Below are positions 53,209-63,912 of a DNA stretch of 64,000 nt, in pieces (position 1 is the stretch's first letter; every line of letters starts with the position of its first letter). The notes under the pieces were generated by a model, which searched no databases, was not told the origin of the DNA, and saw only the letters and a list, made by a program, of their open reading frames with translations. The stretch comes from Cherax quadricarinatus. Taxonomy: Eukaryota > Arthropoda > Malacostraca > Decapoda > Parastacidae. The translations under genes were made by a program, and so were the position numbers. Location of the stretch: assembly GCF_038502225.1 (NCBI RefSeq), contig NC_091355.1, positions 17,373,556 to 17,437,555 on the forward strand, given 5' to 3'.

Positions 53209-56200
53209 TCAACGCCCCCGCGGCCCGGTCCATGACCAGGCCTCCCGATGGATCAGGGCCTGATCAACTAGGCTGTTACTGCTGGCCGCACGCAGTCCAA
53301 CGTACGAGCCACAGCCCGGCTGATCCGGCACTGACTTTAGGTATCTGTCCAGCTCTCTCTTGAAGGCAGCCAGGGGTTTATTGGCAATTCCCCTAATGCT
53401 TGATGGGAGGCTGTTGAACAGTTTTGGGCCCCGAACACTTATGGTGTTTTCTCTTAGTGTACCAATGGCGCCCCTACTTTTTATTGGGGGCATTTTGCAT
53501 CGCCTGCCCAGTCTTTTACTATCGTAGGGAGTGATTTCTATGTGCAGATTTGGGACCATTCCTTCCAAGATTTTCCAAGTGTAGATTATGATATATCTCT
53601 CCCTCCTGCGTTCCAACGAGTACAAGTCAAGTGCTTCCAAGCGTTCCCAGTAGTTAAGGTGCTTGACAGAACTTATATGTGCAGTAAAGGATCTCTGTAC
53701 ACTCTCCAGATCTGCGATTTCACCTGCTTTGAATGGAGATGTTAATGTACAGCAGTATTCCAGCCTAGAGAGAACAAGTGATTTGAAAAGGATCATCATG
53801 GGCTTGGCATCTCTCGTTTTGAAAGTTCTCATTATCCATCCTATCATTTTCTTTGCACGTGCGATCGTGGCACTGTTGTGATCCTTGAAAGTGAGATCTT
53901 CAGACATTACTACTCCCAGGTCCCTTACATTATTTTTCTGCTCTATTGTATGGCCGGAGTCAGTAGTATACTCTGTTCTAGTTATTATCTCCTCCAGTTT
54001 TCCATAACGGAGTAGTTGGAATTTGTCCTCATTGAACATCATATTGTTTACCGTTGCCCACTGGAAAACTTTGTTTATATCTTCTTGGAGGTTAACCGCG
54101 TCCTCAGCAGATGACAGCCTCATGCAGATCCTAGTATCATCCGCAAAGGATGATACGATGCTGTGGTGTATATCTCTGTTTATGTCTGATATGAGGATAA
54201 GGAATAAGATGGGGGCGAGTACTGTGCCTTGTGGAACAGAGCTCTTCACTATGGCAGCCTCCGATTTAACTCTGTTGACCACTACTCTTTGTGTTCGATT
54301 TGTTAGGAAGTTGAAGATCCATCTCCCCACTTTCCCAGTTATTCCTTTAGCACGTATTTTATGGGCTATTACGCCATGATCGCATTTGTCAAATGCTTTT
54401 GGAAAGTCTGTGTATATTACATCTGCATTCTGATTTTCTTCCAGTGAATCCAAGGCCATGTCATAGTGATCCAGTAGTTGTGAGAGGCAGGAGCGACCTG
54501 TCCTGAACCCATGTTGCCCTGGATTGTGCAGATTTTGGGAATCCAGGTGATTTGCAATCCTGCTTCTTAGCACTCTTTCAAAGATTTTTATGATGTGGGA
54601 CGTCAGAGCTATTGGTCTATAGTTCTTAGCTAATGCTTTGCTGCCACCTTTATGGAGTGGGGCTATATCCGTTGTTTTAAGTGACTGTGGAATTTCACCC
54701 ATGTCCAAGCTCCTCCTCCATAGTGTATTTAGGGCACGCGAGAGAGGTTTCTTGCAGTTCTTAATGAAAACAGAGTTCCACGAGTCTGGGCCCGGGGCTG
54801 AGTGCATAGGCATGTTGTCAATGGCTTTTTCGAAATCTATCGGAGTTAGGGTAATGTCGGAAATCTGGCATACATTTATGGAGTTTTGAGGCTCATTCAT
54901 GAAGAAATCATTTGGGTCGTCGATCCTCAGACCGATTAGTGGTTCACTAAACACAGAGTCGTACTGGGATTTCAATATTTCACTCATTTCCTTGTTGTCA
55001 TCTGTGTAAGTCCCATCCTGTCTGAGTAAGGGCCCGATACTAGATGTGGTATTTGCCTTGTTTTTGGCATATGAAAAGAAATATTTTGAATTTCTTTCAA
55101 TTTCACTAATAGCTTTAAGCTCCTCCTGCCTCTCCTGGTTCCTGTAAGAGTCATTTAGCTTAAGTTCGATAGTTTCCACTTCCCTGGTCAGCGCCTCCTT
55201 TCGTGTATCAGATATTCTAGCACTCCTGAGGAGCTCAGTGACTCTTCGTCGTCTTCTGTAGAGGGAGCGTCTTTTTCTCTACAGTTTACTCCTGCTCTTC
55301 TTGTTTCTTAGGGGAACATGCCTAGAACATGCTTCGGCTACCAGGAAGTTGATCCTTTCAAGGCACTGGTTTGGATCCATGTCATTTAAGACATATTCCC
55401 AACATGTTTCGTTTAGGACATGGTTTACCTGGTCCCAGTTGATGTTCTTGTTGTTGAAATTGTATTTTGTGAAGACACCTTCACAGGTACATGCATTCTG
55501 CTGTTCAGGACCCCTATGCATGTACGTCTGGACTTCGATTAGATTGTGATCGGAATTAGTTGTTTTTGATATTCTTATGTCTCTTATCAGGTCCTCATTA
55601 TTTGTGAAGATAAGGTCAAGTGTGTTTTCTAGTCTTGTTGGCTCCACTATCTGCTGGCTTAAGGTGTGTTTTTCGCAGAGACTTAGTAGCTCATGTGTGT
55701 GTGACCTTTCATCTGCGCTACCTCCGGGGATTGTTTCAGCTATAACATTATTTGCTACATTCTTCCATTTTGTATGCCTTAGGTTGAAATCACCAAGCAG
55801 TAAGATGTTTGGGGATGGAGCTGGAAGGTTTTCCAAACAGTAATCGATTTTCAGTAGCTGTTCCTTGAACTGTTGGGAGGTTGCATCTGGTGGCTTGTAT
55901 ACAACCACAATGACTAGGTTTTGGTTCTCGATCTTTATTGATAGAACTTCAACTACCTCATTTGTGGTGTTCAGCAACTCCGTGCAGATAAGGGACTCTT
56001 TGACATACAGGCCAACCCCCCCTTGTTGCCTGTTTTTTCTGTCGCATCTAAAAAGGTTGTAACCACTTATCCATATTTCACTGTCAAAGTGATCTTTTGT
56101 GTGAGTCTCTGTGAAGGCTGCAAACATTGCCTTAGACTCCACTAGAAGTCCACTGATAAAAGGTATTTTGTTGTTGGTGGATGGCTTAAGGCCCTGTATA

Positions 56201-56355
56201 TTACCAAATATGAACGAGGTTGTATTCTGTGTTTGTTGGGGGGATTTTGTTATTGGCATCAGTAGTTGTAATTCTGGAGGGCCATGGGTGGCCACTGGCT
56301 GCGCCTCCAGTCCAACAAGGCTCCAAGGTGGACTATTTTTGTTATTTCCTTCCAT
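53209..56355 (-). pseudogene. LINE C ORF2: endonuclease and reverse transcriptase, one stop
   Basis: This is a continuous 1,048-codon frame interrupted only by TAG at 55279-55281, between endonuclease and reverse transcriptase. Endonuclease blocks are FIFGNIQGLKPS, FAAFTETHTKD, VVVYKPPDAT, NILLLGDFNLRHTKW and TTNSDHNLIEV. Reverse-transcriptase blocks are MHSAPGPDSWN, NYRPIALTSH, QHGFRTGRSCLSQLL, YTDFPKAFDKCDH, SSVPQGTVLAPILF and SSFADDTRICM (catalytic FADD). KAFD with CDH and the overall spacing place it in the CR1/Jockey-type assemblage; I cannot fix the clade. The C-terminal end of the frame extends into the tail. Role: target-primed reverse transcription. If the stop is a sequencing error or is suppressed, this copy could be functional. 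Confidence 0.92.
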
Positions 56356-57146
56356 TTTCTTTTTTCGTTTCCTGCCACTAAAAAATCACCTGGAGTTGGG
56401 TTGTCGTAGCTACTATTGTTTGTCTTGTGGGGTCTGTGCTTCCTGGTCCCTTTTAGATGGTATGCAGGGCACTCGATGTTGTAACACTGCTTCTGGAGGA
56501 CCGAGGAGTGGCACATTTTTGGGTGAAAGAAAGTACAGGAAGAAGAACGACACACTCCTTTAGACAGGAGGTCGCTACATTTTTTGGGATGGTCAAAGTT
56601 GCATGTCCCATTTTTTTCACCTGTTATTCCATGCTTACAGATGCCCCAAGCATAATATTTGCACAAATTCACCTTTGGTTGAGAATTGTTGGGAGGTGTG
56701 TTGTCAATTTCTGCAGGTTTTGGGACTGCACTACAATCCTCAGTATCCAAGCCAGGGGCACCCCGTCCTGGAGTCCATCTACTTTCCCCAGTAGAGGAAG
56801 AAGGAGGAGACTCTTCTCCAACATCTGTACTGTGGGCCACGGTCTTGTGCAATGATGGTTGTATATTTACTGTTTTAGCTGTATAGCCCTTGTGGCTTAG
56901 CGCTTCTTTTTGATTATAATAATAATAATTTACGGTTTTAGATGGTTGTATATTTACTGTTTTTGTGGTGGTTTGGGTAGTGTCCCTAGGAGAGTCTGGG
57001 CTGGCAGTAAGGCTGGGGGCTGGGTCTGGGTCAGCACTGGGGCTGGGGGGGTAGGGCTGGGTCTGGGTCAGTGGCTGGGCCTGGGCCAGCACCAGCACTG
57101 TGGGTATTAGTGCTATGACTGGGGGAGCCTGGGCCAGCACCAGCAC
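56259..57146 (-). CDS. LINE C ORF1: protein with three CCCH zinc fingers
   Basis: The 295-codon frame has an alanine/proline/glutamine-rich N-terminus of low complexity (residues 1-110). It then has three Cys-Cys-Cys-His motifs: LCKYYAWGICKHG with a later C...H in GTCNFDHPKKC; CSDLLSKGVCRSSSCTFFH; and CHSSVLQKQCYNIECPAYH. CCCH fingers usually bind single-stranded RNA, suiting a LINE ORF1 protein that coats its own RNA; most ORF1 zinc fingers in this superfamily are CCHC knuckles. The C-terminal ~30 codons overlap the start of ORF2. Residues ~72-100 derive from a nested insertion (56854-56963) that keeps the frame. The true start is uncertain because the 5' end contains 48-bp repeats. Confidence 0.78.
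   Translation of the reverse strand: MLVLAQAPPVIALIPTVLVLAQAQPLTQTQPYPPSPSADPDPAPSLTASPDSPRDTTQTTTKTVNIQPSKTVNYYYYNQKEALSHKGYTAKTVNIQPSLHKTVAHSTDVGEESPPSSSTGESRWTPGRGAPGLDTEDCSAVPKPAEIDNTPPNNSQPKVNLCKYYAWGICKHGITGEKNGTCNFDHPKKCSDLLSKGVCRSSSCTFFHPKMCHSSVLQKQCYNIECPAYHLKGTRKHRPHKTNNSSYDNPTPGDFLVAGNEKRKWKEITKIVHLGALLDWRRSQWPPMALQNYNY
56854..56963 (+). mobile_element. 64-bp LINE/SINE tail nested in LINE C ORF1, 23-bp target duplication
   Basis: GATGGTTGTATATTTACTGT plus TTT occurs at 56854-56876 and again at 56941-56963. Between them 64 bp read GCCCTTGTGGCTTAGCGC and TTCTTTTTGATTATAATA, ending in ATAATAATAATTTA. The ATA-rich end is a retrotransposon tail. Total added length is 87 bp, so ORF1 gains 29 codons in frame. 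Confidence 0.85.
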
Positions 57147-57175
57147 TGTGGGTATTGGTGCTATGCCTGGGTTAC
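57079..57175. repeat. 48-bp tandem repeat at the 5' end of LINE C
   Basis: GCCTGGGCCAGCACCAGCAC and the following 28 bases (CTGTGGGTATT-GTGCTATG) occur at 57079 and 57127, with two differences. Upstream there are GGGTCTGGGTCAG repeats. They may be remnants of promoter monomers in the LINE 5' region. Confidence 0.7.
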
Positions 57176-57331
57176 TAAGATAAAACTATAGAAAGGTATG
57201 TTATAGTGGCTTATTTTCACTGGAGTTTTGGTAAAATGTTTTAATTAGCTGTTAGATTCAATAGAAATGAGTTATATTTCTAACTCTAAATATGAAAACA
57301 ACTAAGAAGCTCAGCTGCGTGAAAATCAGTT

Positions 57332-57445
57332 ACAAGAAGAATGTACCATGCAAATAAAGTTACAAGAATGTACCATGCAAATAAAGTTACAAGAATGTAC
57401 CATGCAAATAAAGTTACAAGAAGAATGTACGATGTAAATAAAGTA
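57332..57445. repeat. 27-30-bp tandem repeat (ATGTACCATGCAAATAAAGT)
   Basis: Four units of TTACAAGAATGTACCATGCA plus AATAAAG, two of them with an extra GAA. The last unit is mutated (GTACGATGTAAATAAAG). Confidence 0.88.
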
Positions 57446-58285
57446 AAGTGAGTGGTTTACATGATCATTAAATTAAAAAAATAACCTTACTATAACACGT
57501 CCACTAATGTTAACTATACTCGCTTTCTGTAACTTTTTTTTTTAGTTAGGAGCCTTTTAGGTCTCCTGAAATGGCTCATGTTAACACTGGGCCTGACATG
57601 TTCAGGTAATATTTTCCATTCCTTTATTACTTAGTAATAAAAGATGTTTGAGGCCTGACCGTCTAGGGTAGGCACTGCTACAAGCATATCACCTTATCAG
57701 CAGTACACTGCTGATAGCTCAATTTTGTCGGAAAAACGCTTTTCCCCTCAACTTAACGTTTATCCCCATACTCCCTTTCTCTCTTATCTCCTCTCTGCTG
57801 TAACTCCCCTCTCATAACACCTTTTTAGTTAATCTACTTCTCTTGTTCTTCTAAGCCACTTACTTTCAACATTTCTTATCTTCTCCACTTTCTCTTCATC
57901 TACCCTCACATAACCTAAGCTTTTCCCTCTCTCACGCTCTCTCATTTCCTCTACCCGCACACCCTTCTATATTTCCTCCCCTCCATCCCCTTCCCCTCTC
58001 CAACTACAGCACGTGACTTGGCGACCACCATTCTACACGCTGCCTTCCCTGCCCGCATGTCCTTCCCTTACCCACCTCTCACATATTCGAAACCCACCCC
58101 TAACACATCTCCCATCCACCCACACCCTCCCAAAACCCACCCTTCACATACCTACCACCCACCCACCAACCCCCTCTCTAAATCAACCCCTCATTCACCC
58201 CTCCCCAACTGAGGCGTTGCCAACTTCACTGTGTCAACTTTTCCCTTCTGTCTGGCATTCACATTTGACAACTAAGAATCCAACT
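57446..58285. other. Unassigned pyrimidine-rich DNA
   Basis: 58000-58250 is rich in CCCACCC words and gives Pro/Thr/Ser-rich frames on the plus strand (116 codons at 58013-58363). I see no domain and do not call a gene. Confidence 0.35.

Positions 58286-58335
<50 letters not shown>
58286..58335. repeat. (CT)n microsatellite
   Basis: About 23 CT units. Confidence 0.95.
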
Positions 58336-58338
<3 letters not shown>

Positions 58339-58489
58339 ACACAGTTTTACAAAGTTAGATTAAAGGCTCCTAACTATATTACAAGCTAAGATCTGTTACG
58401 TACATCAGCTCACTTGAAAGCCTTTTTATTGTTACGAGACATACAAATAGTGAACAGCATGAAGTTGGAGTCATCTTTGAGTCAGCAAT

Positions 58490-58770
58490 TTCATTTGGTC
58501 AACTGATTTATTTCGTTGATTTCGTTATGCTGTACGAAAATGTTCCAAACTCGAGTCATCCTAGGAATAAATATTTGGAAATGAAGCGATGTTCTTGAAA
58601 AGTGTACAGAGTGTAGTTGGTGTTTGCTGCTCGTCTTGTGTGTAGAATCTGTCTTCTTGCTCTCCTCGGATTGGTGTAAACTGTGGTACTTTGACAATAT
58701 TCGCCTTGTACATAACAGTATGGCCACACATATCCCTTCTCTCTCTCTTTATATCTTGCCTCTACCTTCG
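58490..58770 (-). pseudogene. LINE reverse-transcriptase C-terminal remnant, inverted copy 1
   Basis: On the minus strand this gives YCQSTTVYTNPRRARRQIL, then HTRRAANTNYTLYTFQEHRF and FIPRMTRVWN across frames. The same blocks occur on the plus strand at 58950-59225. FIPRMTR-W-N is a motif I associate with the end of Jockey/I-type reverse transcriptases. The fragment is short and broken. Confidence 0.55.
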
Positions 58771-58949
58771 GTAATCCTACATATATACATATATGGTAAC
58801 AATGCAAATGTGTTGCTTACCCTCTCTCATGGCGCACTGCATTTGTCTGATGGGTGGGAGGAATTATGAAAGAGAGGAGAGGATAGAGAAGAAGAGGAGA
58901 GGGTAGAGAAGAAGAGAGGGAGAGAGAGAGATTGCCTATCCCCCATCTT

Positions 58950-59225
58950 ATCTCGATTTCTTGACAGAATAGAGAACAGAGCAAAACAGCTCATCTCTCG
59001 CTCGGATCCAGCCTTAACACAGGAGGGATGTGGGCGGCCATAATGTTATGTACAAAGCTAACATTGTCAAGGTACCACACTTGGCTCCATTCCGAGGACA
59101 GCGAGAAGGCAGCTTCTACACAACAAGACGGGCAGCAGACAACAACTACGCTCTGTACCTTTCTCTAGAATATCGTTTCATCTGAGATCATTTATTCCTA
59201 GGATGACTCGAGGCTGGATCATGTA
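58950..59225 (+). pseudogene. LINE reverse-transcriptase C-terminal remnant, inverted copy 2
   Basis: Plus-strand blocks are ISRSDPALTQEGCGRP, YHTWLHSEDSEKAA or its other frame HCQGTTLGSIPRTARRQLL, and FIPRMTRGW. DNA similarity to the complement of 58490-58770 is clear by eye: TGTTATGTACAAAGCTAACA versus TGTTATGTACAAGGCGAATA, and ATTTATTCCTAGGATGACTC exact. Confidence 0.55.
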
Positions 59226-59684
59226 CGTGGTGTATAATAACAATGAAGTCGGTGGCCAACAGATAGGAAACATGAAGAAATTGAAACTATCTGTATATGT
59301 CTTAAGAATAGAAAAGTTTTCAAATGAACTCAAGTAAGAGCTCTTAACTTGTCAATGAAGTTAGGAATCCTAAACCTAACCTTGTAAAACTATAAGAGAG
59401 AGAGAGAGAGAGAGAATGTTTCAAGGGGGATAGGGTGGGAGAAGGAGAGGCTTTTATGTAGATAAAAGAGGGAGGCAGGCAAGGGAAAGGAAAAGAGGCT
59501 AAAAGGATAGGAGCAAGGAGGCAGGAAGGGATGCAATTACGTAAGGAGGGAGAAAAAAAAGGGTGGGTGAGAGGGATGCTGCTACGTAGGGGGGGGGGAG
59601 AAGGGAGGCGGGGGAGGGAAAGAACGAAACCTGTTAACAACAACAACAACAACAAAAGTACATGTACAAGGTAGCCGGACATTT
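59226..59684. other. Unassigned purine-rich DNA
   Basis: A GA run lies at 59396-59414 and (ACA)n at 59636-59655. No gene was recognised. Confidence 0.4.
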
Positions 59685-60070
59685 ACTTTTCACTGGAGGT
59701 ATATTGCACCGTCTGCCCAGTCTTTTGTTTTCGTCGGGAGTGACTTCTGTGTGAAGATTTAGGACCAGTCCCTCTAAGTTTTTCTAACTGTAAATTAAGA
59801 TTTACATCTTGCCTGCGCTCCAGTGAGTTCATATCAAGTGATTTCAAGCGTTCTCAGTAATTAATGTGTTTGACGGAGCTTATATGGGCAGTAGAGGTTC
59901 TCTGTACATTCTCTAGATTTGTGATTTCACCTGCCTAGGCAGTATTCCAACCTAGAGAGAACAAGTGATTCTAAAATGACCATCACTGGCTTGGTATCCC
60001 TTGTTTTGAAGGTTTTCATTAACCATCCTATCATTTTCCTCGCAAATGTGATAGTGACACTATTGCATCT
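59685..60070 (-). mobile_element. LINE C fragment, minus strand
   Basis: CACCGTCTGCCCAGTCTTTT, GAGTGACTTCTGTGTG, TCAAGCGTTCTCAGTAATTA and AACCATCCTATCATTTTCCT follow 53490-53880 in order, with small deletions. No open frame remains. Confidence 0.82.
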
Positions 60071-60374
60071 GCCAGGAAATTGATAGGATGAATAATTAGA
60101 CTTTTCAGAACAAGGGACAAAATTAACCTAAGTTGCCCGAAATGCCCTACATAACCAGGGGTTTTCTATACAGTATGTCACTGATATCAGCTATAGTCTG
60201 TATAAGCTGTATCACGCACTTGTAGAAATCGATTATTACTACTTCAACCAGTACTACTGCTATTATTACTGGTGCTATTTCTTTAGTGTTGCTTCTCTCT
60301 TTAGTAATGCTGCCTTGATGCCTTTAAAGTAACATTAACTCTGTTTCCCCTATTCACTTAACAGAAAATAGGTG
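60071..60374. other. Unassigned DNA
   Basis: No gene was recognised. GGTGTTTAGGCGTTAGTCGA at 60370-60389 echoes the SINE body at 21263-21284. Confidence 0.4.
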
Positions 60375-60389
60375 TTTAGGCGTTAGTCG

Positions 60390-60665
60390 ATTATTGTTGC
60401 TGGTGGTGGTTGTAGCAGCAGTAGTAGCAGCATCAGCAACAACAGCAGCAACAGCAGCAGCAGCAACAACAGCAGCAGCAGCAACATCCCCATCAGGAGC
60501 AATAGTAGCACTGGCAACAATAGAAACAGTAACAGCATCAGCAACAGTAGAAACGGTAACAGCATCAGCAACAATAATATCAGTAGCAGCAACAACATTA
60601 ACAGCAACAACAACATAAGCAGAATCAACAACAGTAGTAGTAGTAGCAGCAGTAACATTAACATT
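60390..60665. repeat. (AGC/AAC)n trinucleotide tract
   Basis: Imperfect GCAGCAACAACAGCAGC units run for about 270 bp. The poly-leucine frame on the minus strand and the Ala/Thr frame on the plus strand are artefacts. Confidence 0.9.
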
Positions 60666-60771
60666 ACCTCCGTCATGTAGAATCGCCTCACTCAGGTGTC
60701 AAACGGTGCCTGCAAATGCAAGGCAATCAGGCTTAATCTAAGGAGGAGTCCAATTTATATTCCTTGCACTG

Positions 60772-60871
60772 NNNNNNNNNNNNNNNNNNNNNNNNNNNNN
60801 NNNNNNNNNNNNNNNNNNNNNNNNNNNNNNNNNNNNNNNNNNNNNNNNNNNNNNNNNNNNNNNNNNNNNNN
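60772..60871. other. Assembly gap (100 N)
   Basis: Exactly 100 N bases, the conventional placeholder for a gap of unknown size. Sequence on either side should not be assumed contiguous. Confidence 0.99.
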
Positions 60872-62941
60872 GGATTAATTGTCTTAATTTTTCCATTGAA
60901 AATTCTATGACGTGCAGTTTGACAGATGCTCTGTATTGGAATAAGAATATAAGACATTTATATAAATGATTCATATGTATTCCTATATTTCCCTGTTATC
61001 ATTGACAGAATACAAGTGCATAGCATTTTTTACAGCATCAGTGCTAACGCAAAACTGTTAATATATAACTCGAACACATTCTGTGCAAAATGTTTAAACA
61101 GATGCCCAATGATGGCGAATCACAATCTACCTGATCACATAAGGTTCATTATTTGTCTTAAAAGTGTTAATTTATCTAAGTAGCACAGCTGAGTAAAAGT
61201 TGAATCGGTTATGAAATATATGCATATTCCACTGCAGTTGTTTGTCTTACAGATGCACTTGACTCGTTCCCAACAATCCTTTGATGCTTCTGGCAGAGTG
61301 CTCAGAGAGGTACCCAGCTGTCTTCATCTCGGGCACAGCCTCAGTTTGAAGAATATGGAACTGCAGAACTAGAGATCAGGGTTTACCCCCACATGATGCA
61401 CTGTTGAACCTCTGCTTGGTGGAATGTTTTCTAGTTTGTGATTGCCAAAGGTAGAGAAACTCCTTGCTTCATTGATTTATTTAAATATCGACACACGGCT
61501 GTAGAGGAGAGAAACAAATTTGTTGCAATTTCATGTTTCCATCAACATGATCTAATGGTTGACACAGCCTGCTAAACATAATTTTCAAGGTCATTGGTAG
61601 ACTTTCACATTTCCCATGCTGTCTCCTTCCCAGCCCCACATAGCTCAGTGTCACCACCAGATACAGCATACAGGAAAGCAAGTCCCCTTGACCGTTCTGT
61701 ACCTAAACTTTCGTAATGTCGCTTGTGAAGCGACATTCCGAAAGTGTATACCGTCACCAAAGGCCTCTTATATCTCAGTTGAGCATTCATATTGTTGCCG
61801 TTGCAAGAACATCTGTGTTTGACCTGATAAACGGTACGCTAGTAGCCTTGCTGGTAGGACATGGGCAACATGTAGCATCAATATGCTGTCTGCTTCCTCC
61901 TAGGTGCAGGGTTCTAGTTAAGGGGAATATGCAGTACTCTTTATTGATGGTACTGGCTACTTTACTTTGTATTCCGATGCATTGCTCATAATTTTGAACA
62001 GTTTTATTATGTCTCATTTTACCTGTTGGAGAGATTTTCCATTTGCTTAGTATTCTTGTATTGAAATTAACCCGTAAAGTCTCTCCATTCTCTAGCTTAT
62101 GATTTCAGTCTGTCTTGTTTGTAGGTCTTCCATAGCACGTCCGGTCTAGCCACGAGGGCTAGTTGTCTTCCTCTGGGTTGGAAAAACACTTTCAGAATAC
62201 TCGTCAAATATTTTTATTTGTATTATCAAACTTTGTATTAACCCTTTTAGGCGATTCATATAATCGGATTTGCTCCCTTGTACATTTCTTTTTTTCCAGA
62301 AATTGAGGTCATGGCTAATTCTCGTGTTGAAAATTTAAGTGTCCGTCCCCTACTCTTTACTGGCATATGTGCAGCTTTTCGCAACATTGTACGTTGGTTC
62401 AGAATGTTCATTCTTAAACACAAACTCACTCACTCACTCACTCACACTAGTGCCCCTCCCTTATTTACAAATAATACACATCATGAAACATTTGTATTTC
62501 TGGCAAACGATAAATGTCAGATAAAATATTTCAGTTCGAAATATGATAAAAATAAAACAAGCGACGATGGATCTACCACCTGAAACAATGACTACTTTTG
62601 TTCACAGAAGAAGTGCTTCGATGAGGAATGAATTTTTTTCTCCAAGAAGTTTCATTTCCGCATAAATCGTTGAAACAAATTTGCAAAATTATACGCAAGA
62701 ATATCAAAACTATTTTTATCTCTAATTTACTTCTCTTAACCGGATAAAATGTTTGAAACATTCTATTACTATACAACAAATGAAACTTAAAAATCAATTT
62801 CAAACTGTTCCGTGTGACTGGGAGATCCTGCCTGTTTATATTTTTGCACTGACTGGTTCTCACTGTGCCACACAAATCGACTCCACTACTGACTTTTCCT
62901 CTGGTCATCGCCATTGGAAATGGGATAAAATACCGACACAA
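60872..62941. other. Unassigned intergenic DNA (2.1 kb)
   Basis: Read on both strands. No open frame longer than about 130 codons was found and none has a motif. No repeat family from the rest of the window was found, which makes it the most unique-looking stretch here. Confidence 0.35.
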
Positions 62942-63098
62942 GGGAAAAATAAACACATAAGCAGTATAATATGAACCTTTATTGACAACGTTTCGCTATG
63001 GGGACTAGTTTTATTGCAAACCTTTGCACTTCATCTAGTGTGGGCGAAACGTTGTCAATAAAGGATCACATTATACTACTTATGTGTTTATTTTTCCC
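62942..63098. mobile_element. Palindromic fold-back with captured LINE B fragment
   Basis: The arms run from GGGAAAAATAAACACATAAG inwards to TTGACAACGTTTCGC, and from GGGCGAAACGTTGTCAATAA outwards to TGTGTTTATTTTTCCC. The loop (about 63001-63039) is not palindromic. It reads GGGACTAGTTTTATTGCAAA then CCTTTGCACTTCATCTAGT, closely matching LINE B at 31869-31907. Confidence 0.8.
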
Positions 63099-63127
63099 GG
63101 TCGTCAGGATGGAAAATCCGACGAAAA

Positions 63128-63255
63128 GGCACAAATCGTGACTGGAACAATACACAAAAAACTCGAGACGTATAACTAGTTATACTTGTTAATGGTTCAA
63201 ATCTGATCTAAACGGCGTCATAAATTTCTTTCTCCTATATGCGGGTTTTCTGTGT
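63128..63255. repeat. Decayed TTTCGGTCC fold-back copy
   Basis: GTGACTGGAACAATACACAA at the start, TGGTTCAAATCTGATCTAAA in the middle (for TGGTCCAAGTCGGACCGAAA) and TCTCCTATATGCGGGTTTTC at the end keep the order of one complete outward arm plus part of the other. Confidence 0.65.
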
Positions 63256-63795
63256 ATGGAAAAATCTGACTAAACGCGTTCTATTTGTAAAAGGAAATAA
63301 AACACTCAACTTGTACCTATTCTTTACCAAATACTATTTCCAAATAATGGCTTTTAGGCTACTCGGTATCTTGTGTAATTTTGGATGTTGTGCTACGATA
63401 TTAATGAGAGAGTGAGTGAATATTCATCAGTATATTTTGCTAAGAATAGAGGAACAGTTTTTGAGCGAGAATACAAAATTTAAAAGGTAAGGGAGCATAT
63501 GAACTTGACCGTTAAAAAAAAACGAAAGCGGAAATTACTTAGATGGGGAGGTGAGGGTAACGGAAGAGTAAAGAAAATAATTTGAGTAACTGTCGTATGT
63601 TAATAAAAGGTAGGCAGTGATGTAATGCACTAGGCAGAGATGAAGAACATCTCAAAGGTGGATTGAGAGGGAAGTGCTTGAGGCAGTTCTTGAAATGAGA
63701 TGAAGGGGGTTAAAGAAGCTGGGACAGAAGGGGTTTAGATGGAGATGTTAAAAGCAAGTAAGTACTTCTAGTATTTTGTTCACAAAATACTAAAG
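63256..63795. other. Unassigned DNA
   Basis: 63480-63760 is purine-rich. No gene or repeat was recognised. Confidence 0.35.
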
Positions 63796-63796
63796 T

Positions 63797-63912
63797 ATGA
63801 CTTACAAAATCGTAATGACACGATTGCAAGCAAACCATACCACGGGTGGGGTTAGAACCCGCGATCAGTCACAAAACTACAGGCTGTCGCGTTAGCCACG
63901 ACCAGCTAGCTT
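63797..63912 (-). mobile_element. tRNA-like SINE, minus strand
   Basis: On the minus strand GCTGGTCGTGGCTAACGCGA (A-box-like) is followed by the B-box-like GCGGGTTCTAACCCCACCCG, GTGGTATGGTTTGCTTGC and AATCGTGTCATTACGATTTT. The last block is the complement of the 28-bp motif that precedes the bodies at 25527 and 53052, so its orientation relative to the body differs here. Confidence 0.72.

Larger units (their letters stand above)
53160..57180 (-). mobile_element. LINE C copy 1: nearly intact non-LTR retrotransposon
   Basis: On the minus strand ORF1 (57146-56259) overlaps ORF2 (56355-53209). The 3' end at about 53165 carries short CCAGGTAA repeats. ORF2 has a single stop codon. Tails and decayed copies of the same family occur at 7710, 14804, 44850-46480, 45508 and 59685-60070. 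Confidence 0.92.

Noticed and set aside
60872..62941. Host gene downstream of the assembly gap
   Set aside because: The longest frames (101-127 codons) lack motifs and overlap each other on opposite strands.
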